NCBI GenBank assembly: GCA_951799405.1
Contig: OX637362.1
Location: forward strand, 8,820,703-8,884,702
Direction of reading: 5' to 3'
Source of the DNA: Agapetus fuscipes
Lineage: Eukaryota > Arthropoda > Insecta > Trichoptera > Glossosomatidae
DNA: 64,000 nucleotides
Shown: piece after piece, positions 52,728 through 63,553 of the stretch
Numbering within the stretch: the stretch's first letter is position 1
Layout of the letters: each line of letters begins with the position of its first letter
Position numbers and translations under genes: made by a program
The notes under the pieces: model-generated
The model's input: only the letters and a program-made list of their open reading frames with translations
Database searches by the model: none
What the model was told of the DNA's origin: nothing

Positions 52728-52981
52728 TTATCCTGTTATAATGTTCATATCTGGGTCAGATAGATTGACCTTTCTGGCCTTGCGCGGAGGATGATTGTGA
52801 TCCAGAAAAGTCCTTATGACAGTGCATTCAGGGTCCAAGGTGACAGTTGCCTTGCATTTGGTCGTTCCTCGGGTTGCGCAACTCCACGATACACTGCCGT
52901 TTGAATAACGATGATTCAAACAGAAGTTGTGACCTTGGTAACGAAGCAACTGTTTCCCCCTTTGCGATGGTATGAACAGAA
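52728..52981 (-). CDS. mod(mdg4): Divergent FLYWCH alternative terminal exon F28
   Basis: TTTTTTTAG abuts 52981 and the exon begins TT CTG. Lead LFIPSQRGKQLLRYQG, finger SWSCATRGTTKCKAT (Cys-x7-Cys), LDHNHPPRKARKVNLSDPDMNIITG. The usual VTKDGKYVKI tail is replaced by an acidic stretch. With F29 and F30 it forms a subgroup: I-P-S-x-R-G-(K/R)-x-L-(L/V/I)-R-Y-x-G. AATAAA (TTTATT at 52686-52691) lies ~37 bp downstream. Confidence 0.82.
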
Positions 52982-53767
52982 CTAAAAAAAAGTACAAAAT
53001 AAGTGTCAAGAATTATTGTGATAAATAAACACAAATGATATTTTAAGCTTCATTATTCAACTTAACAAGTGCGACTTGAATTCGGCAGCAACGCTTTTTT
53101 CGCCCTTTTAAGGCTATTGTTGTGTTTTTAGGGTTCAAATTAAAAACTGGTCTACTTTACAGGATATTTATTTTACACTTAGATTTATTTTTCACAGTTT
53201 TATTTATTTTTTATACTTTTACATTTATTTTGCAATTTACATTTATTTCGCAGATGGTTGGTGTTCACTTATTCTGTCTTTCGTGTTTAAATGTACATCC
53301 ATAGAATGTCGTATCAAGACTGTTCCCCTGCAAGCTGTTTGCGCCCTTTTATACCTCATCAACCGAAACTACTAGAGGCGGATTTCGCTAGAATCGTCTC
53401 GAAGCAGATAATCTAGTGGCTTCTTTCTACAATTTATTTATAAATAAATAAATAAAACTACTACTACTATCTAAAAACATTGGAAATGTTTTTAGATTTT
53501 TTTTTTAAATCTGTTAACAGTTAAGCCGTTTAGGAGTCCAAAGGAAACATATATCCTATCTACCTAAACTAGGTAACCGGTGCCATACGTTACAATGACA
53601 GTCTGATTACTATTCACAGAAATTACTATTATTATAACTGGATCCAGCCGCAATTCCGTCAGGGGTGGACAGTACCTCCACAGATGCGTCCGTTACTCGC
53701 AAACTTTTCGAATCATTTCGTCTGCTTTCCATTCATGTAAACTCACATCCTAAACAATCAATTCTAT

Positions 53768-54016
53768 TATATAATTTAAGTTGCAAAGATACATTAACAT
53801 TCAAAGCTCATATCAAATGCATGCCCACAAACAAACACGTGTGAGTTCGCGCTTACAAATACTGAATGTGTACTTACAAACTGAAATCCAAACCTCAAAT
53901 GAACATAAGCCCTGCAACTATTGCTGATCTTCCCTGGTATAGGGGTGACATTGGCAAAGTGAATATTTTTTTACAGTATGGGTGGTCAGCCTCATACCAA
54001 CCTATAAGTCGAGTCA
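53768..54016 (-). repeat. 245-bp repeat, full-length copy
   Basis: Minus orientation from 'ataatttaagttgc' to 'ataagtcgagtcaag'. A SINE-A has inserted right at its end (54028). Confidence 0.75.
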
Positions 54017-54027
54017 AGAAAATTCTT

Positions 54028-54325
54028 GAACCGGTCCGTAGTCCAGTGGCAACACTTCGGACTCGTAAATGGATGGTTGTGGATTCGGATCCCGGCGGAG
54101 CACAAAAAAATATACAATTTATTTTCCAAATACGGTTGAAGAAGTGGGTTGAAAAAAATCATAAAACCTTTACCAAAGACCGATCACTAAAAGGTCCATC
54201 CAGCCTTAAAGCACCTGGGTGTTGCTTGAGTATTGACGCTCTGTAGCGACGACCAAGCTCGCACACCTCTGCGGCACTACAACAAATGTCATAAACCCCT
54301 AGAGTCTCTAGAATCTAGGGAGTCT
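54028..54325 (+). mobile_element. SINE-A, full-length copy
   Basis: Head ACCGGTCCGTAGTCCAGTGG, B-box-like GATTCGGATCCCGG, body 'aaaggtccatccagcctta', 3' part 'gacgaccaagctcgcacacc' and 'cggcactacaacaaatgtcataaacccctagagtctctag'. It is 35 bp beyond the F29 3' end. Confidence 0.75.
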
Positions 54326-54359
54326 TCCGTACAGGATTTCATAAAAAAAGGAGTCTATT

Positions 54360-54610
54360 TTATGTATTAACATTTTCCCCACAAAAATCTGCATAAGACA
54401 TCCTGACCTTTTGAGGTGGATGGTTGTGATTGGGAACTGCCTTGCTGACCCTATTGTTGTGGTCTACATTGATGGACGCCCTGCACTTGGTGGAGCGGCG
54501 TGTGGTGCAGTACCACAGCTGGCTGCCGTCCAAGTGGAGGAAGTTCATGTTGAAGCTGTAGCCTTGGTAGCGAACCAACTTGCGACCCCTCCGTGACGGT
54601 ATGAATTGTA
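54360..54610 (-). CDS. mod(mdg4): Divergent FLYWCH alternative terminal exon F29
   Basis: TTTTTCAG abuts 54610 and the exon begins TA CAA. Lead QFIPSRRGRKLVRYQG, finger LWYCTTRRSTKCRAS (Cys-x7-Cys), PNHNHPPQKVRMSYADFCGENVNT; 83 residues. The linker has DHNNRVSKAV, i.e. Asn/Asp-rich. F30 shares LWYCTTRR.TKC.ASINVD, about 70% identity: a recent tandem pair. Confidence 0.85.
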
Positions 54611-54745
54611 CTGAAAAACAAGAACAAAATGAATAACCAGATATTTTATGATGTGTTATTAATTAATCGTTCATACTTACAGTCGATAAAATGACATCGT
54701 ATTTTATTTTTCTTGTAGGAAATTAGATAATTTGTCGTGTATGTT

Positions 54746-54994
54746 CCTTGACTTATAGGATGGTATGCGGCTGACCATCCAAAATGGTTCACTTTGCCAA
54801 TGTCACTCCTGTCTCAGGGAAGGACGGCAATAGTTGCAGGGTGTATGTCCATTTGAGATTTGGTTTTTATGTTGTAGGTTCACATGAGGCATGTGCATGT
54901 GCAAGCGCAAACTTGTTCGTGTCTGGTTGTGAGAATGCATGTAATGTGAATCTCCAATGTAACATATCTTTGCAACTTAGATTAGATTAGATTA
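54746..54994 (+). repeat. 245-bp repeat, full-length copy
   Basis: From CCTTGACTTATAGG to TAGATTAGATTAGATTA; the copy lacks 'ccatactgtaaaa' within (54775-54785). Confidence 0.78.
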
Positions 54995-55093
54995 ATTGTA
55001 TCTGCCACTTCAGAGGTATCCAGCGCCGCTTTGAATCCTTGAACACTTCTTGACTTGCACCTCCTCGACATTCATCCCTCCTATCATGCATTA

Positions 55094-55331
55094 AAATCTT
55101 AGTTGCAAAGATATATATCATTTGAGATTCATATTAAATGCATTCCCACTAGCAGACACGTATAAGTTCGCGCTAGCACATGCCGCATGTGTATATATAA
55201 TAACCCAATCTCAAATAAACATAAGCCCTGCAACTCTTGCCGACCTTCCCTGAGACAGGAGTGACATTGGCAAAGTGAACCATCTTTTAACAGTGTGGGT
55301 GGTCAGCTTCATACCAACCTCTAAGTCAAGG
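55094..55331 (-). repeat. 245-bp repeat, full-length copy
   Basis: Minus orientation from 'atcttagttgcaaag' to 'ctaagtcaagg'. With the plus copy at 54746-54994 it forms a ~100-bp-spaced inverted pair between F29 and F30. Confidence 0.78.
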
Positions 55332-55541
55332 AATGCTCTTCTTATTATTCTTACTCTGCATTGATTTGACATTCACTTTGTTCACTCTTGTCACCATTGT
55401 TTTTAGTTGTCTGAACCATCTTAATAAAACTCTATTGTGTGTTGTTTGACTGAATCATATTTTATTTTTCACATTACTGGTCGTGATATTCAGGCAAAGT
55501 GGATATAAATATTCATCTTTTGACATGTATGGCAATGATAT

Positions 55542-55831
55542 TTAACAACCAGGCAAGATATCTTCAGCATCTGCGTTGGATGTTTGACTACGATCAGACA
55601 TGATTTTGGAGAGCATCTTCACCAGAACCTTCTGAGGAGGATGGTTGTGGTTGGGACCGGCTTTGATGACCACATTGTTGGAGTCCACATTGATTGAAGC
55701 GCTACATTTGGTATACCGACGGGTCGTGCAATACCACAACTGACTCCCGTTCAAGTGGACAAAGTGCATGTTGAAGTTGTAACCTTTGTAGCGAATCAAC
55801 TGGCGACCCCTGCGCGACGGTATGAAGTCAA
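55542..55831 (-). CDS. mod(mdg4): Divergent FLYWCH alternative terminal exon F30
   Basis: TTTTTAG abuts 55831 and the exon begins TT GAC. Lead DFIPSRRGRQLIRYKG, finger LWYCTTRRYTKCSAS, PNHNHPPQKV, then an unrelated polar tail (SDRSQTSNADAEDILPGC) making 96 residues. The tail is acidic, in contrast to the basic F24 extension. Together with F28-F29 it may encode the most distinct isoforms of this locus. Confidence 0.85.
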
Positions 55832-57107
55832 CTAAAAAGTAAACACAAAATTAATGTTCATAAAAGGAAGAAGTGGAGATCACGTTCAATGAAGATGAAG
55901 TTCATCTTCGATATGTCTAAATTTACTCACATTACTCCATTGTCAAACTGCATTGGCTTTGTTTTCCGGAGAAGGTGGTCTACCATGTTTGTCTGATAGT
56001 TGACAGAGCTGTTAATGGTGCAACTTGTTCATATCTGTCTGGCATGTTTTCAATCCTTGAGATAAGTTTAAGGCGCCAAAGTTTCATATCTGCGAGGAAT
56101 GGGGAGGATCATTTAGAATTTTAAGGCAAGGTAATATTTAAGATGCGCAACAATTTGTGTACCCCTATACAGTTGAATGTCAAAAGCTATGATGGCTTTG
56201 ATGGCTGCTTATAGTGGCCTGTGTTTTGGGGATCATTTTGGCACCCTGCAGGTTCATCGCTTCACAAGAGCATTTCTATACATATGTCATATGTTTATAC
56301 GTAATTAGTTTGCCAATAAAAAAATTAGCGTAGTCCCACTTATTTCTTCTGGAAGAAGCCCTACAGATGGCGCTATTCCCTAGACTTTACTCTGTTTAGT
56401 ATGTTTTAACCTACAACACGATACTTTTAACTGCCTCCGATAAAAATAATTTTATTAGAATGAAGTCACGCGGTTGGTGCAATACGTGAACACATATTAA
56501 AATATACAATTAAGATATGAAAAATAAATAAAGACTTACAAGAAAATAAAAATTTACGGTACTATTCAATAAAAAACGTTATTATGTAAAAATAAATTTT
56601 ATTACAAATATATTGATATAACGTCAAAATTTTATAAAATACAACATGTAACAATAATAATGTACAAATAAAAAAAGAACATATCGAAAACGCATAATTG
56701 ATCTTTATATTATCTAAGTAGGCATATTTTTTGTTTTCATTAAAGTTCCAATTTAAGTAAATAAAAACCCACAATTTAGGAATAACTATTTTATACACAT
56801 ACCTTTTATATTTTCTTAACAAAATATTAACGTCATCTGAACCAATTTTTTCAAGAAAAATATTTTAGACGTTACTATAAAAACTAGTTTGAAAACAATT
56901 AAACTTACACGTAACATTTTTTTTTATAATTCATTTTAAACTTAATTTTTTACCCATTTACAAACCATTCGAAAATTATAAAGATTATAATAAAGTAGAT
57001 CCTAATACAAACCTTATGATGGTCTGAACACTAAAAACGTTTGAATTTTTTTTTCATAACAAATAGTGAAAATAAGTTTTTCTCTTTCAACGAAAAGTGA
57101 ATTTTCA
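55832..57107. other. 1.3-kb spacer, nothing recognised
   Basis: Very AT-rich from 56430 on. 56500-56640 ('ataaaaatatacaattaagatatgaaa...ttattacaaatatattgatataacgt') repeats 52370-52500 ('atatacaatcaagatatgaaag...ttattacaaatatattgatataacg'), so one unidentified ~130-bp AT-rich repeat is shared by the spacers of F27/F28 and F30/next exon. Confidence 0.4.
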
Positions 57108-57190
57108 TCGCTTTCTATAGCGACGACTAAGCTCGCAGATGGTTTTTGGGGTGTGATTCACACAAAAACAGCGCTGACCAAATAAATAAT
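57108..57190 (+). mobile_element. SINE-A 3' fragment
   Basis: 'cgctttctatagcgacgactaagctcgcag' to 'gtgtgattcacacaaaaacagcgctgacc': last ~80 bp only. Confidence 0.65.
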
Positions 57191-57293
57191 CTTAATAAAT
57201 TGTAATATTAACGATTAAAAATATAATATTACTAATTAACATAGATATGCATATAAAAAAATACCAAGAAAAAAAAGAGGTAAAGGAATTGAA

Positions 57294-57577
57294 TTAATCT
57301 TGATCCTCTTCCTCTTTTTCTTCCTTCTCTATCTTCCTCTCCTTGGACGGTGGCAGCGCCTTCCTGTCACCCGCGTCTTTGCACTGTTTGTTCTTTTCCA
57401 CAAACGCCAGCAGCCTCTTCTTCATCTTGTAGATGTCGCGAACAGTCTGACGACCTATGCCGAACTCCTCGGCCAGATCCAGAGGAGACTCTCCCTGCTC
57501 GAACCGCCTGATGACATTCAGCTTCTGCTTGATGGTCAAGCAGACCTTCTTCCGTCTCCCGTACATCCGCCAGATTT
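57294..57577 (-). CDS. Helix-turn-helix (CENP-B/Psq-type) alternative terminal exon
   Basis: A TTTTAG acceptor abuts 57577 and the exon begins AA ATC, the same phase as every FLYWCH exon; the stop is at 57294. The product (94 residues with the split codon) has a basic start RRKKVCLTIKQKLNVIRRFE, then GESPLDLAEEFGIGRQTVRD and IYKMKKRLLAFVE. This is the pattern of the CENP-B N-terminal/pipsqueak-like HTH of pogo/Tigger transposases and their domesticated relatives, in which the third helix (GIGRQTVRDI) reads DNA. A charged K/E-rich end (PPSKERKIEKEEKEEEDQD) follows. There is no FLYWCH and no transposase catalytic domain. If spliced like its neighbours it would give a BTB protein with an HTH tail; independent use is also possible. 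Confidence 0.75.
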
Positions 57578-57640
57578 CTAAAACAATACGCAAAAAGTTA
57601 GTTTTTGTAAATGAAAAAAAGGACTCACCAAATTTCATAT

Positions 57641-58070
57641 TGTTACGAACTTAGAATACCTACGTGCGACTGTGCATGCATACATAGAACAGTCTGGCAC
57701 TAGTATGATGATGATAGTTTTGCGAACTACGAACTTCGAAGTACCTACGCGCGTCTGTTTAGGTACAGGTGTGTGTAGAACAGTCCAGTATGATCCATTA
57801 TTGTATTAGCGCATACGTAATCCTTATCATGCTGGTAGAACAACGCTCTGGTATTGGAATCATCCACTATATTCGAGAAACGTCCGTATGAACTAGTATA
57901 AATGTAAACCGAAATCGTGTACACTGCAGTGTCCCGTAAAGTCGAATGCAAGAGGTAGAAATCAGTGATTGACAATTGTTGTAAATTGTGAACCAAACCG
58001 TATGACATAAATTATGTTTAAATAAATAATTGCAGTTTAGTTAAAAAAAGAACCCAGCAAATTCATAACA
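57641..58070 (+). mobile_element. Solo LTR (TGTTACGAAC...TTCATAACA)
   Basis: 430 bp with TG...CA ends and matching short inverted termini (TGTTACGAA/TTCATAACA). A TATA-like TATAAAT lies near 57896 and AATAAA near 58021. It contains an internal partial duplication ('gaactacgaacttcgaagtacctacg'). No coding region and no clear target duplication; a LINE 3' end starts immediately after. It lies ~65 bp upstream of the HTH exon acceptor. Confidence 0.7.
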
Positions 58071-58071
58071 A

Positions 58072-58290
58072 TGATGATGATGAAGAACAAAATTTATAGA
58101 GCGCCTTTTATGAGTGTGTCATTGCAAAGGTGCTTGTCCATATGATTGGATGAAGAGGTGAATCTTGAGACGCCTTTTGAAGAGTCTCTCCAAATCCAGT
58201 TCCCTCAGTGAGGCGGGAATAGCATTCCAAGTCATTGGAGCGGCCGCCTTGAATGCCCTGTCTCCAACAATATTTTGTTCTACTAAACAG
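58072..58290 (-). mobile_element. LINE 3' end, CR1-like
   Basis: Minus-strand codons VGDRAFKAAAPMTWNAIPA, SLRELDLERLFKRRLKIHLF and QSYGQAP, followed by a tail ending in ATC iterations (plus 'gatgatgatgatgaag' at 58073-58085). It is the best-preserved copy of this end. Confidence 0.72.
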
Positions 58291-58344
58291 ATTTCAGAGA
58301 ATCTTTAGGCCTAGGAAACTCGCTGTGCTTCAGAGGAGTTGGTA

Positions 58345-58860
58345 ACTGTAACTCTGTCGCCATTCCGCTAGGGGTGGCCAGAGCCTCTGCAGAGTTGCCT
58401 CCATTTTTTCCTATCCTTACATACCTCTTTCAATTCATTCATATCCATCACCTTTTTCATGCATTTTCTTCTTTTACGCTCACTTTGTATATCCCATTCT
58501 TTCACAATCTCCTCAATCTGATCACTCCATACTTTTCTCGGTCGTCCCTTCCCTCTTTTTCCTTTCACACTTTATTTGTATACATACTTTGTCAGTCTAT
58601 CATCATTCATTCTTTCCACATGCCCAAACCATCTCATCACATTCTTTTGTACCTTAACTTTCACATGCTCTTTCAAATTACATTCTTTTTTTACCCATTC
58701 ATTCCTAACTCCATCCCTCAGAGTTTTTCCTGTCATGCTTCTCAAATACTTCATTTCCACCGTACATACTTTACTCATTTCGCTATCGTTCACTGTCCAT
58801 GCTTCACTTCCATACATCAAAGTCGGTAACAATATGCCATTGTGTACCGCCATTCTCGTG
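58345..58860 (-). mobile_element. LINE C-terminal fragment (RTE-like), near-open
   Basis: Minus strand: MAVHNGILLPTLMYGSEAW, MKYLRSMTGKTLRDGVRNEW, KVKVQKNVMRWFGHVERMND and RLTKYVYK, then a stop, then KGKRGKGRPRKVW, EEIVKEWDIQ and KDRKKWRQLC, ending with the shared 'ccctagcggaatggcgacagagttac' tail. One stop separates two open stretches. It is the reference for fragments at 8655, 9085, 24450, 24985, 27225, 43415, 47590 and 60310. Confidence 0.82.
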
Positions 58861-58969
58861 AAAAGGTGTTACAGTCCTGATCCTTCGTTGCAGGGTTGTA
58901 AGTTGCGTAGCTGTTTTGTATGTTGCTTTGCCTTCGTTTTGAAAGGAAATGGCGATCGATATTGGTTTA

Positions 58970-59145
58970 CGCAAACCCCTTCACTTAAATTGAGGGGTTT
59001 TCAGCTCTGAGAGCGATGTTTCTCATTTATTATGTGTCTACCTTGCTGGTTTTTTTTTTCTTTGTCAGGATGGAACCCTAGCCCACTGGCATGGAAAACA
59101 AGCACTCTACACACTGAAGTGTCGACTGGACTATAAATCTGACCG
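58970..59145 (-). mobile_element. SINE-B, diverged copy
   Basis: Reverse orientation: 'ttcacttaaattgaggggttttcagctc' (SINE-B 3' part), 'taccttgctggt', and the head 'acaagcactctacacactgaagtgtcg' where the A box has decayed. Confidence 0.5.
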
Positions 59146-59981
59146 AAGAAATCGGTCTTGAAAATACTTTCTAAATAAAACATTGAAGGGAAAAGGACGT
59201 AAGGACTGATGGACTGGCTGAAAAAAAATGCTTGAATAGAAGAAAACGTTTTAATTTATTTACGACTTGTAATGAAGAACATAGGTGTGCACAAGTGAAA
59301 AAATATAAGTACATAATAAACGTTGGCAATACAACAGGTTTTCAGTCTGTCTATTATTAAGTGTGACTTTTTATTCTGACGATATTTTGCAAAATAAGTG
59401 CAGTATTCAATGTTCATTTAGAAAAAATAATGCAAAGAACCATCCAAAGAACAGAGAACTTCGTAAAATTAATATTATATTTCATGAATTATAAGAACCG
59501 TGGTGTTGAGAACTTCGTATTATAATTCAGGCTTCATTGGTGTTCAAAGAGGCATGACTCTCAATGACTGGATGCAACTCTAACCAATTTTTTAATTTCA
59601 AACAAACGTTGGCAAATTCTACGTTCTCTACTTCAAAATTCTGAAATTTTGTTTATTAAATATTTGCTGATCTGACAGACTTTGTTCCGTCCAAAAGAAA
59701 AATCAATTGGCTAGTGACCGTTTTGTGAAATATTTGTAAAAAAATGCCAGAAATGAGAAAAAAACGTTCAAAACTAATATTCAACTTTTCCACAATACAA
59801 AAAATCTTCCGAGATATTTTTCCATTTAATTACCATACCCTGTTTAAGATGAAAAACACTGAAATTGTTTTAGCTGTCATTCGAGTTCTGTTCGAGTCAT
59901 TCGATTACCCCTGAACGTCACTTCGTTTTTTATTATAATGATAAAATCACAAGCAACTAATGAGCCTACAAACCAACAGCA
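59146..59981. other. Spacer, nothing recognised
   Basis: AT-rich with no repeat or exon recognised. TTTATT at 59929-59934 can serve as AATAAA for F31, ~50 bp past its stop. Confidence 0.35.
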
Positions 59982-60223
59982 TTACACCTTAATATATTTT
60001 CCGTCTTTCGTCACATAATAGTTGGGAGGGTCGTGGTTGTGCGCCGTCATCTTCTGCACGATGACGTCATTTTGCGTGTCCACGGAGGCTTTGCACTTTT
60101 TGTTGGTGTGCGTGGAACAAGCCCAAGTCAGCACTCCGGAGGCCTTCTCAAACCTAGCGCAGTAGGTGAAGCCGTCCAGCATCAACAACCTCTTGCCAGG
60201 GTGCCTGGATGGAATGTAAATGG
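59982..60223 (-). CDS. mod(mdg4): FLYWCH alternative terminal exon F31
   Basis: TTTCCAG abuts 60223 and the exon begins CC ATT. Lead IYIPSRHPGKRLLM, finger TWACSTHTNKKCKAS (Cys-x7-Cys), AHNHDPPNYYVTKDGKYIKV; 80 residues. HNHDPP has an aspartate inserted where others have P. With F32 it shares the FTYCARFE/YTYCAGYE block and W-A-C, a pair 1.8 kb apart. A LINE fragment lies in the intron from 60310. Confidence 0.86.
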
Positions 60224-60309
60224 CTGGAAATGAAAAATTGTAAGTTTAGGTAGCAAATTGTGTGTTTGTGTCAAGGAGGTTTCATCGGACTGGAGAGAGG
60301 CGGTCATAA

Positions 60310-60645
60310 TGCTAATTTACAAATTGAAAGTTAAGGTACAAAAGAGTGTGATGAGATGGTTTGGGCATGTTGAAAGAATGAATGATGATAGACTGACAAA
60401 GTATATATACAGAGGAAGTGTGAAAGGAAAAAGAGGTAAGGGATGACTGAGAAAGGTAAGAGTGATCTGGTTGAGTAGATTATGAAAGAATGGGATATAC
60501 AAAGTGAGCGTAAAAGAAAAATGCATGAAAAAGGTGATGGATATGAATGAATCGAAAGAGGTATATAAGGATAGGAAGAAATGGAGGTATTTCTGCAGAG
60601 GCTCTGGCCACCCCTAGCGGAATGGCGACAGAGTTACAGGGGTAT
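60310..60645 (+). mobile_element. LINE 3' fragment
   Basis: Plus-oriented: VKVQKSVMRWFGHVERMNDD, RLTKYIYRGSVKGKRGKG, then 'agaaatggaggtatttctgc' and 'ccacccctagcggaatggcgacagagttacag'. The complete 3' end of the 58345-58860 family in opposite orientation. Confidence 0.75.
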
Positions 60646-61816
60646 TTATGCGATGGTATTGTTATGACTATTATTGTAAGAATTGTTAGATATTAAATTG
60701 GTAAATAATAAATAGATTTGGGTAGCTATAGCGCTGCAATGGTAAGTGCATGAAATTGCTTGAAAGAACTAGAACAATCAAAACCGAACCTTCTGGTATT
60801 TACAGTTGCGTTTGGTGTGATATCGCTGCCTTAGTTCTTGTTTACCGTATACGCCATTGAGAAAATTTTACATGAGCAATGTTTGCATGTGTAGGTACTG
60901 GACCAATGTGTCTTATGATAACAAGAAATTTATTTAAAAAATATTTAAAAGAACTCTCACATTATCGAGTTTTACGGTTTTTCTTAGCTCAGATTGTGTA
61001 GAATTTGATTCATAAGACAATTGCATGAAAAAGTCATATATGACAAGATTGGCGTATACGGTAAACAAGAACTGGGGGAGCGATATGTAGATGAGTAGAT
61101 GGTTGAGTGAGCTAAAAACCACATATTGCGTTGTGTACTTGTAATGACTCATATGGGTCAGAAAATAAAACAAATATTTCAAAACCAATATATGTAAGAT
61201 TTATTTTAACAATAACAATTGTGTATACAGTTTTTTTTGGCAGATATTCCTTGAAACTTAGATGTGTACATTTGTACAATACCTAACCAGTAGAATTAAC
61301 CAATCTGAATATGTGTTGTTCCTCCTACGAGAAAATCAATTTTCAGACTTGCCTTAGATGGGAAAAAAAGGAAAAAACAAATGGATGAACATTGTTGCAG
61401 AATCCATTTAGGCATCTGTTTGGTCGAAGGTAGTTTTTTCATCATTGTCGTTGACTACGTTTTTGGCAAAGTTTTTTTCCCTCGGAGCATATTCAAATGA
61501 GAAGACAATTATGAATCAGTCGACTTTCTTTATTGACGCCATTTTGTGATATTTTCACTCCAAAAAATTCGGTAACAGATCGGTCTTGAAGTGACTGGTA
61601 TCGGCAATCTCTCAAACCAGTCGGTTCTAAAAAACCCCAAAAACCACGCCTTTTTGAAATTTCACAAATTCCTTATTGAATTAAATAACCATGGGCTCAT
61701 TTTGGAACCTTGTCTAATACCATTATTTTTTCAGTACATTTTTTCTTGATGAATTCCGTTTGGTTGAATAGTTAGATTACTCTTACAAAGAGTAATCTGG
61801 TAGTTGGAAGTCGATA
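60646..61816. other. 1.2-kb spacer, nothing recognised
   Basis: AT-rich. A short inverted match, 'gtttaccgtatacgcc' (~60840) and 'ggcgtatacggtaaac' (~61050), with 'caagaac' beyond, hints at a small foldback of about 230 bp. The minus open stretch at 60934-61188 is unsupported. Confidence 0.35.
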
Positions 61817-62058
61817 TTAGATCTTAACGTAGTGCCCCTCTTTGGTCAGGTAATACTTCGGAGGAGGATGGAAGTGATTGGGCCTCCTCGCTATGACGAC
61901 ACCATCCTTTGTGGTCACTGTTGCGTTGCACTTTTGGTTTCTGTGGGTTGAGCACGCCCAAGCTATACTTCCTGAGGAGGTCTCATATCCTGCGCAGTAC
62001 GTGTAGCCGCCAAACATTAGAAGCTTTCTGCCAGGGATCCGAGAAGGAATAAAGGTGA
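61817..62058 (-). CDS. mod(mdg4): FLYWCH alternative terminal exon F32
   Basis: TTTTCAG abuts 62058 and the exon begins TC ACC. Lead TFIPSRIPGRKLLM, finger AWACSTHRNQKCNAT (Cys-x7-Cys), HFHPPPKYYLTKEGHYVKI; 80 residues. HFH is unique. The extra cysteine in GYTYCAGYE aligns with F31's. The stop is at 61817. Confidence 0.86.
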
Positions 62059-62317
62059 CTGAAAACGATATTCAGGTCTTAGTTAAGCATATACTTATAA
62101 TGAACTCAGCACATCTAAAATGTGGAGAAAATATGTGATCACTTGACTGAGCAAAAGATATGAAAGAGAGTCTCAACTTCAATACAATATTATGCAGGTA
62201 GCTTGAAAAGGCAGGAAAGCGATCCTTACTGTTTTTAGCATTACTGCCAACTACATACGATTCATAATGCTGTAAATTAGAAAATTTCCGTGGTTATCGG
62301 GAATACATTTTATTTAA

Positions 62318-62780
<463 letters not shown>

Positions 62781-62805
62781 ATAAGAACAAATTTTGGGGG
62801 TCAGA

Positions 62806-62868
62806 TCAGAGGGCTCTTGAGGTGTGATACACACAAAAACAGCGCTCACCAAATAAATCAATCTATTT
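62806..62868 (+). mobile_element. SINE-A 3' fragment
   Basis: 'gagggctcttgaggtgtgatacacacaaaaacagcgctcacc' followed by a T run; last 60 bp only. Confidence 0.65.
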
Positions 62869-63138
62869 TTTTTTTTTTTTTAAATGCTGTTAAGTAGCAA
62901 ATAAAACACTTTTTTAAATAAAGAACGTTTATTATCAAAAAGAAAATTGACACTTTTTTAACAGCGTTTACAAAAAAAAACTATCTACATTTAACTATAA
63001 ATATGAAATTTGATGCAACACAACAAAACTTAATTGAAAAAATAAAGAAGGGTACTTACAACACCAGGGTACTGGATTTTGATAACAAGGATAACATATA
63101 GTATTTCCCATTTTGTTGTTTTTTTTCTAACCTACTCG

Positions 63139-63185
63139 ACCGTAAACAGCGCCCACCAATAGCGCGTCTACTTTAACTATCATCC
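63139..63185. promoter_or_regulatory. Possible promoter-like patch P9
   Basis: CAGCGCCCACCAATAGCGCG at 63148-63167: CCAAT overlapping a GC/CACC box, within AT-rich sequence 1.1 kb upstream of F32. A weak match to the module (no NRF1-like box). Confidence 0.25.
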
Positions 63186-63317
63186 ACGAGGTTAAATAAT
63201 TATAATCTAACAAAGCTCAACATAAATATTTAATAATTATTGCTTTTATTTTATTTTTTAATATAAATATTATTGTAAGCCACTGCATGTAATTAGCCTT
63301 TGTAGCTACCTATACTT

Positions 63318-63553
63318 TTACACCTTGATAAACTTTCCCTCCTTCGTGACATAATATTTTGGTGGCGGATGATTGTGCGAACCTTTCTCGGCTACTTCAT
63401 TATTGCACACGGTCACGGAGGCCTTGCACTTCCTGGTTGTGGAGCAGATCCAGGACGAGGAATCAGAAGAAGAAGACTTGTAGTTATGGCTGTATGTGTA
63501 ATTTTTGTACATCAGCAAATTCTTTCCAATGATTCTAGATGGTATGTAAATCA
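63318..63553 (-). CDS. mod(mdg4): FLYWCH alternative terminal exon F33
   Basis: TTTTTCAG abuts 63553 and the exon begins TG ATT. Lead IYIPSRIIGKNLLM, finger SWICSTTRKCKAS (Cys-x5-Cys), SHNHPPPKYYVTKEGKFIKV; 78 residues. A serine run (KSSSSDSSSW) precedes the tryptophan. TTTATT at 63245-63250 is an AATAAA candidate ~70 bp on. It is the first FLYWCH exon of the window in transcription order; the BTB exons are expected further up. Confidence 0.86.
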
